In this document: positions 26,176 to 38,273 of the stretch, piece after piece | Position numbering within the stretch: position 1 is the stretch's first letter | Layout of the letters: each line of letters begins with the position of its first letter | Assembly (NCBI GenBank): GCA_013399115.1 | Contig: VXAA01005665.1 | Span: 324,416-388,415, forward strand | Source of the DNA: Anseranas semipalmata | Lineage: Eukaryota; Chordata; Aves; Anseriformes; Anseranatidae | Direction of reading: 5' to 3' | DNA length: 64,000 bases | The notes under the pieces: model-generated | Database searches by the model: none | Told to the model about the DNA's origin: nothing | The model's input: the letters and a program-made list of their open reading frames with translations, nothing else | Program-made: the position numbers and the translations under genes

Positions 26176-27800
26176 ACATTTCTAAGCTTTAGCACTCAGA
26201 GCAGCCTGTAGCACAGCATTCTGCGTATTATTTGCTTCCTACCCTTCATATAAAGAGTCTTCTCATTTGGAGAAGCATGCCACGCACCAGTTTCATTTAA
26301 CACTATTCCCATTTCCATTCCCTTCATTTTTACCTTTCTGTACGTATGCCTTAGCCCAAAGATGAATGTACAGATACTGCATGTTTACATCCAAAGCTGT
26401 GATTCCACTTGATCGGCTTTTATGAAGAAAGTTTTCTGTATAGGGTAAAAAACACTACTGTAAGAAACTAGACATTGAAATACAAGAAAAAAACGGATAG
26501 AACTGAGAGTTTAGAAAGCTAAGTAGATATGAAGATTATCCTTGACAAAGGCAGAATCTAATTCAGCTGTTTTGAGTGAGAATTTCATGTATCATTTGTA
26601 AGTTATCTGTAAACCAAAAGATGATTTTTAGTCTGACAATGTAAAAATCACCAAAACTCAAAAAGACCTCACTCTGTAGCCATGTTTTCCATCTCTTCTT
26701 ACCAAACTGGAGTTCAGAAATCAGTAAGTTTATTTAGTTATTCCCCTGCAATAACATTAGCAAGGATACAATCAGAAAATTCAAGGAACAAGAGCAGAAG
26801 AAAACCAAGTGGTAAAAAGTACTTCCCATCACGCATTGTGAAAAAATACTGACAAGCAAAATCAGAAGCACAGTGCTTCTTTACTACCACCGAAAGAAAA
26901 GCAATACTTTAATATTAAAGCAGTGTTATGACATCCAGCTCCTTCCAAGACTTCATTTGTAGCAGTTACAATCACTTTGATTTGATGGTAATGAATTCAA
27001 TACTTTATAACTCTCTGGATAGAAATTCCAACAGGAAGGTGTCTTAGGAATAAAAGCAAACAATCATCTCTTAAGTAAAAACACACCAACAATTTTCCAC
27101 CCCTCATCATTCCTTGAAATCTATTAATTTGCAATTCAATACTTAAATATTGTTCCAAAATACTTAGTCACTGACTGTTTTTGATAACACTTGCTGACTT
27201 CATTTCTAGGCTAAGGAGCCTGACCTACATGACAAGTGTAAGATATAACACAAAAGTAAACTACTAATTCCAGTATGACTGCATTTTATGTTTAGTGATG
27301 AAGAACAGCATTGGAGCACTGAAATATTCCCGAGACAAGTACCATTGTAAACCATAGGAAAATCCAAGGCATTAGCAATATTGTCTGGTGCTAGGGTAAG
27401 ACAAAGAAAGTGGAACAACAACTCTAGAAAGCAATATAAAATGGTGATCTTTGAGAATGAAGAAAAGCAGGTGTCCTAAAAAGTTTCATTAACACTTTAC
27501 TTTGTCTAGTCATTTATACCAGGAGCTGTCCAATCAAGAAGGCAATAGAACAAAATAGTGGACAAGGTCTTTCTTTCAGTCTTTCTACTAATGTTTAGGC
27601 AAAGAAATCTTTTCTATCCTATAGAATGTCTCTAAAACGCAAAGGACATGTATGATAGTTCTGGAACTAGCATAATTTAACTGAACCTAGTAATTTCCTA
27701 GGAAAAAACCCTTCAGTTTATGCAATTTCTTCTATATTTTTTTCTGAATATATTACAATCATTAGAAAGACCCTGACATGCTATTTCAGGAAATATTTTA
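26176..27800. other. Unique non-coding DNA
   Basis: AT-rich single-copy sequence. No gene, RNA or repeat was recognised. Confidence 0.55.
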
Positions 27801-27926
27801 AAGGTCCCAATCCTGCAAGCACTGTACATATGCCCAACATTAGTATCTCAGTGATACTATCCCAATCAGACTACTAATACACTTTAAGCTACATAGGCAA
27901 ACAATATCTGCAATACCAGAGCCTCA
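27801..27926. mobile_element. Ancient palindromic MITE-like relic
   Basis: The left arm CCCAATCCTGCAAGCACT and right arm CAATATCTGCAATACC are imperfect inverted copies, and the centre still holds a seven-base inverted pair, ATTAGTA (27839-27845) with TACTAAT (27872-27878), flanking CCCAATCAGA. This matches in order an old, nearly fully palindromic repeat that is abundant in turtles and crocodilians (ATCCTGCAAACACTT ... AGTAGTCCCATTGA ... reversed). The copy has lost most of its pairing. Confidence 0.45.
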
Positions 27927-29919
27927 GCCTCTAAACAGTTTCTTTTATACAAACTCAGATTCCCAATTGTTAGAATAGAAGACAATTGTTAGGAACAGGC
28001 AAAGAAGTTCATTTTGCTTTTGTGATGCTGCTGTTTGGGGAAAAGGTGCCAAGGCTGTACCAAGGGAGCTGACGTAGAACTGAACATAAAATAAAAAAAA
28101 AAACTTAGAGGCAAAGAAAGAGAAAGTCAGCTTAGGGAGAATTCACAGACCAGGAGAAATGTATCTCATGACAAACTGCCCGAGGAAGAAGTGGAGATAC
28201 TTAAAGAGATGCTGATATTTTCAGAGACTGAAGTAGGAAGAAGAAAAGATTGAAAGTTGTGGATTTGAATCCCTGAAGGGAACATTAAGCTGAAAAAAGT
28301 CTATTTAAGCACATTAAAGCAGAGCCTATTTGTACATTCTGCAGTTGAAGCAAATATTCAGAACTAAGGAAGATTACAACTATTTAAAAAGTTGTCTTTA
28401 CAACCTCTTATAGACTTGTCAAGTTAGACAAGAAAAGACAGGACTGAGAAAATGAGGATTTTACTGTTCAAGATTTTAAGCTCATGTGCTAATCATGCTA
28501 CCTCCCCCTCCAGTCCTAGCTACTGTCCTTCCTCTTCAGTAGAGCAACAGGCTAAGTGATCAAGTGAGGCAGATTTCCCAGATGGTCACACTTTTACCTG
28601 AAGGAATATTTCATTTATTGTATGTTTCATGTTAGGTAAAAGAGGTACAAGTAGTTTTATGTTACAAGGATCCTCTAGGGCTTCTGTGACTAAATACTCT
28701 AAGATTACCTGCTACTTCCCCCCCCCTCCCCCCCCCCAAAAAATACTTATTTACACATCCAACACAGAAGAGAGTCAAGATTGAGGCAGAAAATAAGAGT
28801 GAGCCACTATCTCTGTGAGTAACAATATCAAACTTTTTCCATAGAAATATGCTATGGCATTATAAATGCATTCTCACCTTCAGTTCTCACCCCAGGACTG
28901 AATCCAGTAGACAAGGCACATCTATCTGCACTGGAGTAAAAAGCAAGTCATTCGATGGATTCTTGTGGGATTCCACAGTTACTCTGCCACTGTACATGAC
29001 CAAGGTGCCCCTGGACAACCACTAATCCTTCAGCTTCCACTCAGCAACTGTGGAGTATGCCTTCAAGCAGTTCAGTGCTAGCTGCTACCGCTTTCAAGGG
29101 TGTCACAGCTTGGAGAATAGAATTAACCACAAGGATCACTGGGGCTTTCCATAACAAATGGAAGGGCAGCAGGGTTTTTTGCAACCTTATGGTTGAAGGA
29201 GAATTTTTGGAAAGTCCCATGACCCATCAAGTTGCATTAGCAGGCTCTTGTGAATAGAGGAGTATGTTCAACATCACTCTTTTCCTTCCCCGACCCAGGC
29301 TCTGACACACCACATGCCTCTGCCTAGCCTTGCAACCAAGTTCCTGTTCTTCTATAGCTTACAAACTCCTTCCCCAAATCCTTCAAACAATTTTACCTTT
29401 TCTCATCCTCCACCCACAATGAGGATTCTCATCATCTGCCGTGGTGCATGCTTGAAGCTCCACATCAGAATTCCCTGGCAGTTTTTGCTAGTAAAAAAAA
29501 ATTAAGCCTTTGATTTCTTCTGAGCTCTTTGTCTTCTATTTCCAGCTAAGAAGAGAGGGGGAATGAACCACTCTACAGCAGATGCTATCACTTTTCATTT
29601 TTTTCCTCCTCCATTAGAAAATACTCCATAGCAGGATCTTTGTACCCACACAAAACCTAAGCAGTCCACTACTAGATGCTCCTGGATGACACACTACTGT
29701 AAAATGGATATACCTCTGATATATGCACTAATTCCCCTGTTTCTTCCCCACATCCCTAAAAAGTTATGCTGCAGTCACAGCACAGGCATCTGGAGCTAGG
29801 AACTAACTGCTCTGTACTCACTGGCAGTTACTCTTTACTCCAGCCACCAAGAGGATGAGCTCAGGTATCTTATGTCCAGAGAACAGCAGGACAGTGAGTC
29901 TCTTGCTCTGTAAGAGCTG
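27927..29919. other. Unique non-coding DNA
   Basis: No gene is supported. An A-rich tract lies at about 28087-28103 and a C-rich double run at 28718-28737. The passage from about 28.9 to 29.3 kb is less AT-rich and has a 66-codon plus-strand ORF (29057-29257) of unrecognised content. Confidence 0.5.
28718..28737. repeat. Interrupted poly-C run
   Basis: Nine C, one T, ten C, followed by six A. It is a simple repeat, and as G-runs on the minus strand it could contribute to a G-quadruplex. Confidence 0.8.
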
Positions 29920-31082
29920 CACAACTTCAGGCCCATATCAGAAGCCTGTACTGTAATGCACATATCATGGGGAACAAGCATGAGGAATTACAAATTTGTG
30001 TGCAGCTGCACATCTCTAACCCCAGTGGGATTACAGAGAAACTGGAATCAGAGTGTGAAATGGAGGGATACAGGTTCTTTAGCAAAGAGTAGGCAGGCAT
30101 GGAAGAGGGTTTGTGCTTCAGGTAAAGAGAAGAATTGAATACATGGAGCTTTGTCATAGGCTGGGTGATGAAGAAATTTAAAACTTGTGGGTAAGAACTA
30201 GAGGACAAACCTGCACAGGTGATGCTGTAGAAGATGTCTGCTACAGACCTCCTAACGAAGAAGAGGAGGAAGACTTCTCTAGACAGAAGGAGAAAGCCTC
30301 ACAATCATAGGATCTGTACCTCATGGGTAACTATAACCATGCTGATATCCACTGGACTGTCAAAACACATGGGCACAAGCCATCCAGACTTGGGGGGGGC
30401 AGGCAGAAGTTCTTGATGCAGGTGATCAATGAACTGACTAGAGATTCTGCTGTACCTGCTGCTCACGAAGAGGAAAAGTTGCACAATGGAGAGGACGACA
30501 GCCTTGACTGCAGCAACCATGAGACTGGGCAGTTTAAGATCCTGAGAAGAATGAGCAGGATCAATAGTATTACAATCTTGGACTTCAAAAAGCACCAGTA
30601 GCCTCTTCAGAAACCTGCATGGCAGGATCCCATGGGAAACTGCCTGAGAGGGCAAAGAGACCCTGAGAGCTGACTAATGTTCAAGGACAGCCTTGTCAGA
30701 GCACAAGAACAGCTCATGCCACTTTGCAGAAGAAAGTCAAGCATGCATGGCAGAAGGCCAGCACAGGTAAACAAGAGCAGCTCCTGAGTTCACACAGGAG
30801 GAAGCTGCAAGATGGGACAGCTACCTGGGAGGAACACAAAGACACTGCCTGCACAAATATGAACACTCAGGAGTGCTTAGCTGGAATTCAAACTAGCAAG
30901 GGAAGTAAAGGGCACTAAGAAAAGTTTTAGTAAGTACACTGCTAGCAAAAGGAAGACAAAGCATGTTGGCTCACTGTTCAGTGATGCAGGAGACCTGGTA
31001 ACAAGCAACAGGGAAAGGGCTGAGGTACTCAATGCCTTTTTTTGGCATCATTTTTCACTAGTAAGTCTTGATTACAAGACAC
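29920..31082 (+). mobile_element. CR1 LINE, internal ORF2 fragment (endonuclease to pre-RT)
   Basis: The order of landmarks is that of avian CR1 ORF2. It runs from 'GAAGCCTGTACTGTAATGCA' and 'ATGGGGAACAAGC' (start of the endonuclease region), through 'ATGGAGGGATACAGGTTCTT' and 'GTCTGCTACAGACC' (the CYRPP motif), a degenerate 'LMGDFN' at 30320-30337, 'VIxELTR', 'SDHE' at 30512-30523 and 'ILDF', to 'AAAGGGCTGAGGTACTCAAT' and 'AGTAAG' just before the reverse transcriptase. The usual GDFN reads GNYN and the usual SDHE reads SNHE, so both acidic catalytic positions of the APE-type endonuclease are lost. An in-frame TAG lies at 30308-30310. The RT domain and 3' end are absent. It is a dead copy of a typical avian retrotransposon. 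Confidence 0.85.
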
Positions 31083-31393
31083 TCAGACAAGTCCTTTATA
31101 GGACCCTTCATACTGTATTTTTTTCATTACCTATCATTTACTAGAAGGCCAGCACATACCACACATTGTCAACAAAACCTAAAACAAACAACCCCTCAAA
31201 GTTTTTTACGTAAAACCTGCTTGTATAAGTTAGTGACTGAGCTCATACCCTTCTATTCACATAAAGGCATGCCCAAGATAGTATTCCATATTAAACAGTA
31301 GCTGTAAAAGCATTTCACAGTTCTAATGATGTGGCCTGTATCTGCCAACCTATTGCTCAAGAGACATGCAATTTAATGATTTGAATAGTTTCC

Positions 31394-31414
31394 CACGCTG
31401 GCCGCGTGTCACGT
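31394..31414. promoter_or_regulatory. Possible cluster of bHLH-PAS (RCGTG) sites
   Basis: Within 21 bases there are three RCGTG cores: CACGC (31394-31398, GCGTG on minus), GCGTG (31404-31408) and CACGT (31410-31414, ACGTG on minus). The four CpGs here stand out from CpG-poor flanks. RCGTG is the core bound by HIF and AhR/ARNT dimers. Function is inferred from motifs only. Confidence 0.2.
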
Positions 31415-33557
31415 AACCAAGAGTTGAGCCATGCTTGCACCAGCAATCTACCAGTCCAGCAGCCAGAGTAAGCCAGCCAGAAAGGTCAGGCAAGGCTGAT
31501 AACTGAGTTACCCAGGCATCACCTATCATTCCATCTTCTGATTGAGTGGTGACCTCTAGAGAGCCACTGTCATCTTCTTTCCTCAACTCTGAGGTGTCCA
31601 GTACATCTTAAGGCTGTCAGACATGAAGAATTGGGTAACTGGCACATCACATCCAATCCCACAGGGAAGGTACACTAAGTGGGAAATTACCCGTTTTAAA
31701 AAGCCACTGTTGTCAGTTTAAAAGCAAATTATTATTCAGGATGCTGTTGGAGAATCACCAGTAGTTATTCAAACCTTTCCATCAAACAAGGAAAAAAGGG
31801 GAAAGCTTTCTATATATACATGAAATAATATTATTGTAGGCTATTTCTTGCTATTTTTGCAGACTAGTGTGCCGAAGGGAAAAATTTTCTATGCAATTGA
31901 TTTGTACTAATCAAGCTTGTCAGGTAGTTCATTTATACAGATTTGTGCCAGTATTGATTTTTCTATTCTTCTACCATTTCTGTATTGCTTACCTAGTATC
32001 ACTGTAGTCGTTTTTGTCTATATAAAGTTTTTAGAAAGAATGCTTAAAACCAAGAGGCCTGAATCCTTCTGATCTTAATACCTACTTGCCAGATTTATGT
32101 TCCAAAACTTAGTTCCAACCTCCAGAAACAAACAGCTGTTGCAGCACTGATTCAGACAGAAGGAACCAACAAAGCTGACAAACTTTTCCAAATGGACAAG
32201 TTTGGCCCACATAGAATATTCTGCTTCCTGACATTTGTTTTCAGTACTAATAGAGCAGACAAGCTATACACACAGGACAGAGAAGTCATGCCAATAGAGA
32301 GCCAGATGTGCACATTAAAGTTTGGTACCAATGCACATTTCTGACAGGGGCACAAGATTGTGCAAATGTGGGAAGAAAGACTCAAAGGTTCAAGTTATCT
32401 TTCTGAATTGAGGAAAAGTTAATTGGCCAAATATAATTCCTTCCCACTCATCTTCAGATATATTTTTGTTGTTCAGTTTTGTTTTTTAAATTAGTGAGAT
32501 ACTGATTCAAGTCTAGAAGAATAATGCTAGAAAGAAGTAATATGAAGGTATCTCACACTTTGTTTCGTTCTTTTCAGAGAACAAAGCATTGTGTCACAGA
32601 GAATGCTTAAATGACAAGTTGAACTTGAAGTGGAGGAAAAATTACACATTGGCCTTCTGAACATGGATGGATTTCAACTCTCCCATTTCTTTTAAGTGTT
32701 TCGGCTCACACATCTGACTGATCCATTAAGTATCAATTCTGTTCCATAACTGGATGACTCTGACCCTTGGGAAGAACGTTAAGTCATACTTTCTGAAAAT
32801 TACTAGCATGACATTTCCATTGCGAATATAAACTTGCAAAGGTGAGAAGGGTGTAGAGTATGTTACAAAATGTACAAAAACAACTCCAAGTAGATTCTAC
32901 AGTGAGGAAAGAAAAGTATTCACCAAAAACATAGTTGTCCCAGGGAAAGATTTGGGTTGCCATGACTTGGCTGTTGCCCTATGCTTCCCTCCTCATTTGA
33001 GGATCCACTTTGGGTTTATACATTTTCTAATAAGCTTGACATATTGCTCATTCTTTTTTGAGCTTAATTTCCTATACATGGTCCATTTCAGATATTGAAA
33101 TGTTCTTTGTTCTCTTTATTATCCCTAAAATCAGTTTTAATTCAGATCCCCAGGTAGCTTTTTTTTTTTTAATGACCAATAATAACTATTTGAGAACTGC
33201 TTGTAGCCTAGCCTTCACTATCAAGCCATACTTTTACTCCTGCATGCATTTTTATTCTAGCATCACAGACAGCTCATTCTACACAGTAAAACTGCTTGTT
33301 GGTAGTACTGTGTAGGAACAGAATTTGTAGTTGAGATGTTATACTACACATTATACACAGCTAAGCAAAAGTTAAAACCAAGCAGATAACAGTCACCAGG
33401 TCATTAGATAGGTGCTCCCACAACTACAGTTCAAAAAATTCCAGACAGGCCAAGATGAGACCTGAGACCTATGCTCACAGCTCACCATAAAGCCAGTGGC
33501 CTGCGCTAGTACTGATGGCAACACCACATTCACTAGGTAATGGGATTCACTGTATGA

Positions 33558-33593
33558 TCTTAAAAAGAAAATCTGCTTCTTAAAAGAAAATCT
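33558..33593. repeat. Short tandem duplication (20-base period)
   Basis: TCTTAAAAAGAAAATCT is followed by a spacer GCT and then by TCTTAAAAGAAAATCT, differing by one A in the A-run. It is a two-copy local duplication. Confidence 0.7.
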
Positions 33594-36500
33594 TTAAGAT
33601 CTTATTATCATGCTCATCATCAGTTCTGTTGGTCTCTGCTAACATGACAGCAGCATGATTCTACTGAAAGTTATACAAATATAAATATGAAAGCTGACTG
33701 AAAAGTTATTTGGAGTATCTTATTTTGCGATTTTCTTGAGATGCAGAAACCCCAAGTAAGTTGTTAGTTTAAATATGCATCTGCAGAAGAAATTAGTAAA
33801 AATGAGAGCCAAAATCTGCATCATGGATCTCTCCCCTCCCTCCCCAAATATTGTACAAAGACCACTCTAATAGACAGATCAACAAAAAGACCAGCAGATA
33901 AGATGAACATTTACTGATCTCATTTTAGAACTTTTTTTTTAAAAAACTGTTCTAGATCATCATTAAGAATGAAGGTAGCATTAAGTTCATGTAGAAGAAC
34001 TTTACCAAATACAACTAAGACTTAGCTAGGTCAAGAATTCTGTGGTCTAGGAAAGTTTAACATTTCCCCATTTTTTCACCAACCTACAGAATCTTCCCTG
34101 TTTTGTTGTTTCAGCAGCAGTTTCTACACCTCTTCTTAAGAACTGCATGGTTTTTAATTCTCTGAGCTGGCAACACCACTAGGCCTTGCTTTCCTACTTG
34201 GACAGAAAATGTTTTTGTAAGGAAACTATTTTATGAACAGAAGAGTGGCAACTACTACATATCTGTTTCTAAGACACCTGCTTCCTACTCGTAGACAGTT
34301 CTCCACTTAGCACATTCATTTCATTTATGAACAACCTTGGTGAAGAATAAGCTTTAGCATCAATTCTGGTTTTGATTTCCATGTTTGCCATCAAGTAGCT
34401 AAGAGTTCAGATCTAGGCATTTATGAGTGAAACCCAGGTAGACACTGCAGAACCTGTTTAGCTGATGAACCCCAATCCTTTCCTGGGAAAAGAAAAAGAT
34501 GCTATTTTGTCCACTAGGAGGTTTGAAAACTGGGGGGAATAGAATTGGAGCAATAATACCCTTTTAGCTGTACAAATGAAATATACTATAAAGCACTATG
34601 TATTATTTTAATTGACTAGCAGAGATTAATTTTCCACTAGATACAATCTCCTGTAAAGCAGATATTCCCTCCTTTAACAAATATGATGCTATCAATGTGG
34701 ACATAGAAAATACCATGTCTAGCAAGAAACAATGAGTGCTTTATAATTAATACATACCATTACATTTGATGCATAGGAACCAGAACTACTCAGTTTTTCT
34801 TCAAGGTTCTCTCACAGGATTATGCTTTCATAAAATCAGAGTGTCTTATGGTAAGCATTAATTTATATTGGCTGGAAGCTTTGGACAAGAGCTATTTGCC
34901 AGCTTTTCAAATACAGGCATACAGGTATGATGCTACAGCAGCAGGTATGGAAGAGGAGCAACTTGGGTATGTGAATGAAGCAATCTTACTGGAGCCTGTT
35001 TTCATATTTCTAGCATGCGCCCACTGACAACAAATCAAGACTGCTTATAGATCTCACTAGAACTTACAACTTAAACTGTAAGGGGATTTAGTTCAACTGT
35101 TTAGCATCGTGCTATATGATTTCTGATCTTGGAATATAACTCCATGTTAATTTCTCTCTGAAGAAATCCATATAGAATATGGATAATATTAAGTCCAGCA
35201 CTTGTCAGAAGTATAAAATAGCTTGTTTAGCAGATCTCCAGATCTGTATTATACAGAATGGTCTAAAGGTACCAATAAGTGCTTAATGCCTTGCTGGTGA
35301 AAGTATATCCTTTTTCAAATATATCTGTAGCCCTCTGGAGAAAATTACTTCAGTAAAAACAAAATATGCCATTCCCCTGTTAGATATACTAGCTAAATTT
35401 CCATTTAATCACCTTTGTCTTGTCAATTTTTTTCTTGACTTGCTTATTTACTTCTACTAGGGGTTTAACTAGCTTAGAAGACACTATTTTTACCCAATAG
35501 TTAAAAACCCCAGACAATTGCACGTTAAGACCCTAACAGTGACACAAAAGGAGATTTACTTTCACATCCGAGACTAACAATTAATCATTCCATCTTTGAG
35601 ATCCATGAATACAGGATCTATGAAGAGGATAAAGTTAAAACCATGAAACAGATCAACTGACATGGAAGTTTCACGAGGTAGATTTAAGGCAGAAATATGT
35701 AAGCTACTACACCGATGAGGGAATTTATTCAAGGTGGTCCCTAAATACAGATCAACTCCAATTCAGTCTGCCAGTAATTTCCCTAATTTAATTAGGTACC
35801 AGTAAGAATTTTAAGTTTATGAAGATTTAATTGAGTAAGGCTTTGGAATAAAGCTAAGCTTTTCAATTTATGCATAACAAATGTGAAATATAATTAACCC
35901 ATTTCAGCTGTTCATAACTTTCCCTGTTCCTAAACAGTTCTAATAAAAAATAAGAAACCTTGCTATGGGTTAATATACCGATATGTATTTCTAATAAATT
36001 TGCTCATTACATTCTGTCTTTCTGACAATTGTGCTGCCAGCTTCTAACTGGGATAAACATGCGTTTTGCAACTTGGGACTTATTATCCAGTCAGGCAATG
36101 GCACAGTTTCAGATTCCCAGGAAACAGCAATCTTGCTGGCTGAAAGTTATTAGCTTATGGTATATAATTCTAGTAAGGCCATACCCACCATTGCACAGAA
36201 GAAAAATTATATATAGTAGAAGGTATACAAAAAGAAAAAAAAAAATGTATCTGCTGTAGCAAGAAAGCAAGAGTAATCAATAACTCTAAAAATAGTCTAA
36301 AATGCTAATCCTAATCTACTAACTTTCAATTTCTGTTTATATTAATTCAATTGCCTCTCTCCCTCCCCTTCCTCCTCCACAGATGCAGAGGTAAAAAGCA
36401 ATAGAAGTCTTTAGAAATTTAGGCTAATATTAAATTCAGTATTAGTCTCAAGATTCAAAGCTTTAACAGTAGAATTAATAGCTATCAATCCCACAGAGGA

Positions 36501-38255
36501 AGAGTTCCTTTTCAAAAGACTACCAGACTCATTCAGGGAATACTTATACCACATTCTAGCTAATAATTTAACATTTTAAAAACAGGACTTTGAAATGAAA
36601 TACAATTTTAGAGCACACTAAGGAAGTTTTAAAAGTTCTCTGCGGAATAAACATACTTATGGCTGTTTAACACAGTGTGAGATCATGAAATTAGAAACAG
36701 ATTTAAATGTGAATTATAAAGCAACCATTAAAAATACATACATTTTCTAGTTCTGACTCAATACAGGGAATGTGTTTCAACTTGAGTTAAATTAGTTTGT
36801 TACTGTGACAGAGTCCCCAGACACATACCCTATGAAATCACACAGAAGAGCTGGATGGTGTTTGAGTCCCATTCCCAAATTTCATTACATGTACAGTGCC
36901 ATGTCTGATCTTCAGGTGGTACTCATAGCATGGAAAAAAAAGAAAAGATGACTAAATTATTCTGTCTTATAAATAATTACCTAATACATGCAAGGAGTTT
37001 CAGCTTTCAGAATGCTACAGAAGAGAAAAAAATCAGCCTCAGACCAGGAACATTCCCAGAAAGCTACAGAAAACAAGCTAAGGAAGTCAGAAGAGAACCA
37101 TGGTAGTTAGTAAGATACATTATCAGTGAAAACAAGCAAAGTTTTGCAGTAAGGGCATGACCAGGCACTCCATCTGGGGATGACACTGTCTTTGCGTTCT
37201 GCTCTTTCAACAAGCCAACACCATGCTAGGAAAAGGAATCCCAAGGTGCCTGGTACATTCTCCAACAGATGTATCTTCTGCAAGTCATAAAGTGACAAGC
37301 AAGTTCAAACTATCGACAGGTGCTAGCCAAAATGCTAAAGGAATTATGAAAGATTGCAAGTAAAACCTCAGAAATGTACTGCTAGCTTAGAATAATGTTA
37401 CATTATTCTAACAAATTGGTATACACAAATATATCAGCATTACATTTCATCCTATAAGACTGACAAGGCATTTCATCTCTGCAGGTGCAATGATCTTCAT
37501 AGATGTGGTTGGGAAAGTCATGTTTTGTGACTGCATCTGGTAGTCCTCCTCCTTCATGCGATGTTACTGGACTGTAATATTGACACTAGTAAGGACATTA
37601 GCCAAAAATCCTGTTCTGGTTTGAAGAACTAGACATTGCGTGACTCCAAACTATCCCCACCCACAAAGCACAAACGTGGCCTAATAATCTATATGAAAAT
37701 AACAGCAGAACATGTTTACAGGTGAAGGATTAAAGCTTCTTCAGGGAAGCTATGATACAGGTTGGACCTTACCAACCAGCTAGGCTGAAAGTTTGAGTAA
37801 TGTGCAAGTGACACAGGTAAAACCACAGCGTGCTAACTCAACTCTTACCTAGCTTAACTAGCAGTTGGCCATTAGCTATTCTATGATATATAAAAAAGGA
37901 AACTTGGTAAGCAATGGTAATGGTTTTTCTTCAAAGGCTAATGGAAACTGAAGTTTTTAAACTATGCTGCAACATTACAGATGAACACGCTTATCTGTGT
38001 AGCTGGTTTATTCAGACTGACATTTATATTCTGGGGAGGGCAGAGTGCCTGTGATGCATTTCTGAAGAGCCCTTTGAATCTCTCCTGCATTTTCTTGTAC
38101 TGAATAAGGAATGCTGAACACCCTTGTCAAAATCCACTTCTCTTATTGTCTCCTTCAGCAAACAGGTAGCAGTATGAGATTCCACACTTCCCTGCATCTG
38201 ACAGTGTTACTACTGGTACTGTGCAAACAAAGGAATAAGTATTGATGGAGGGCTT

Positions 38256-38273
38256 CCCCCCCCCCCCCCCCNC
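38256..38273. repeat. Poly-C run with unresolved base
   Basis: Sixteen C, one N, one C. The N sits at the end of the homopolymer, so its true length is uncertain. On the minus strand it is a long G-run. Confidence 0.9.

Noticed and set aside
30234..30655. Several overlapping plus and minus ORFs as small genes
   Set aside because: They are frames of the CR1 endonuclease-region fragment or its complement.
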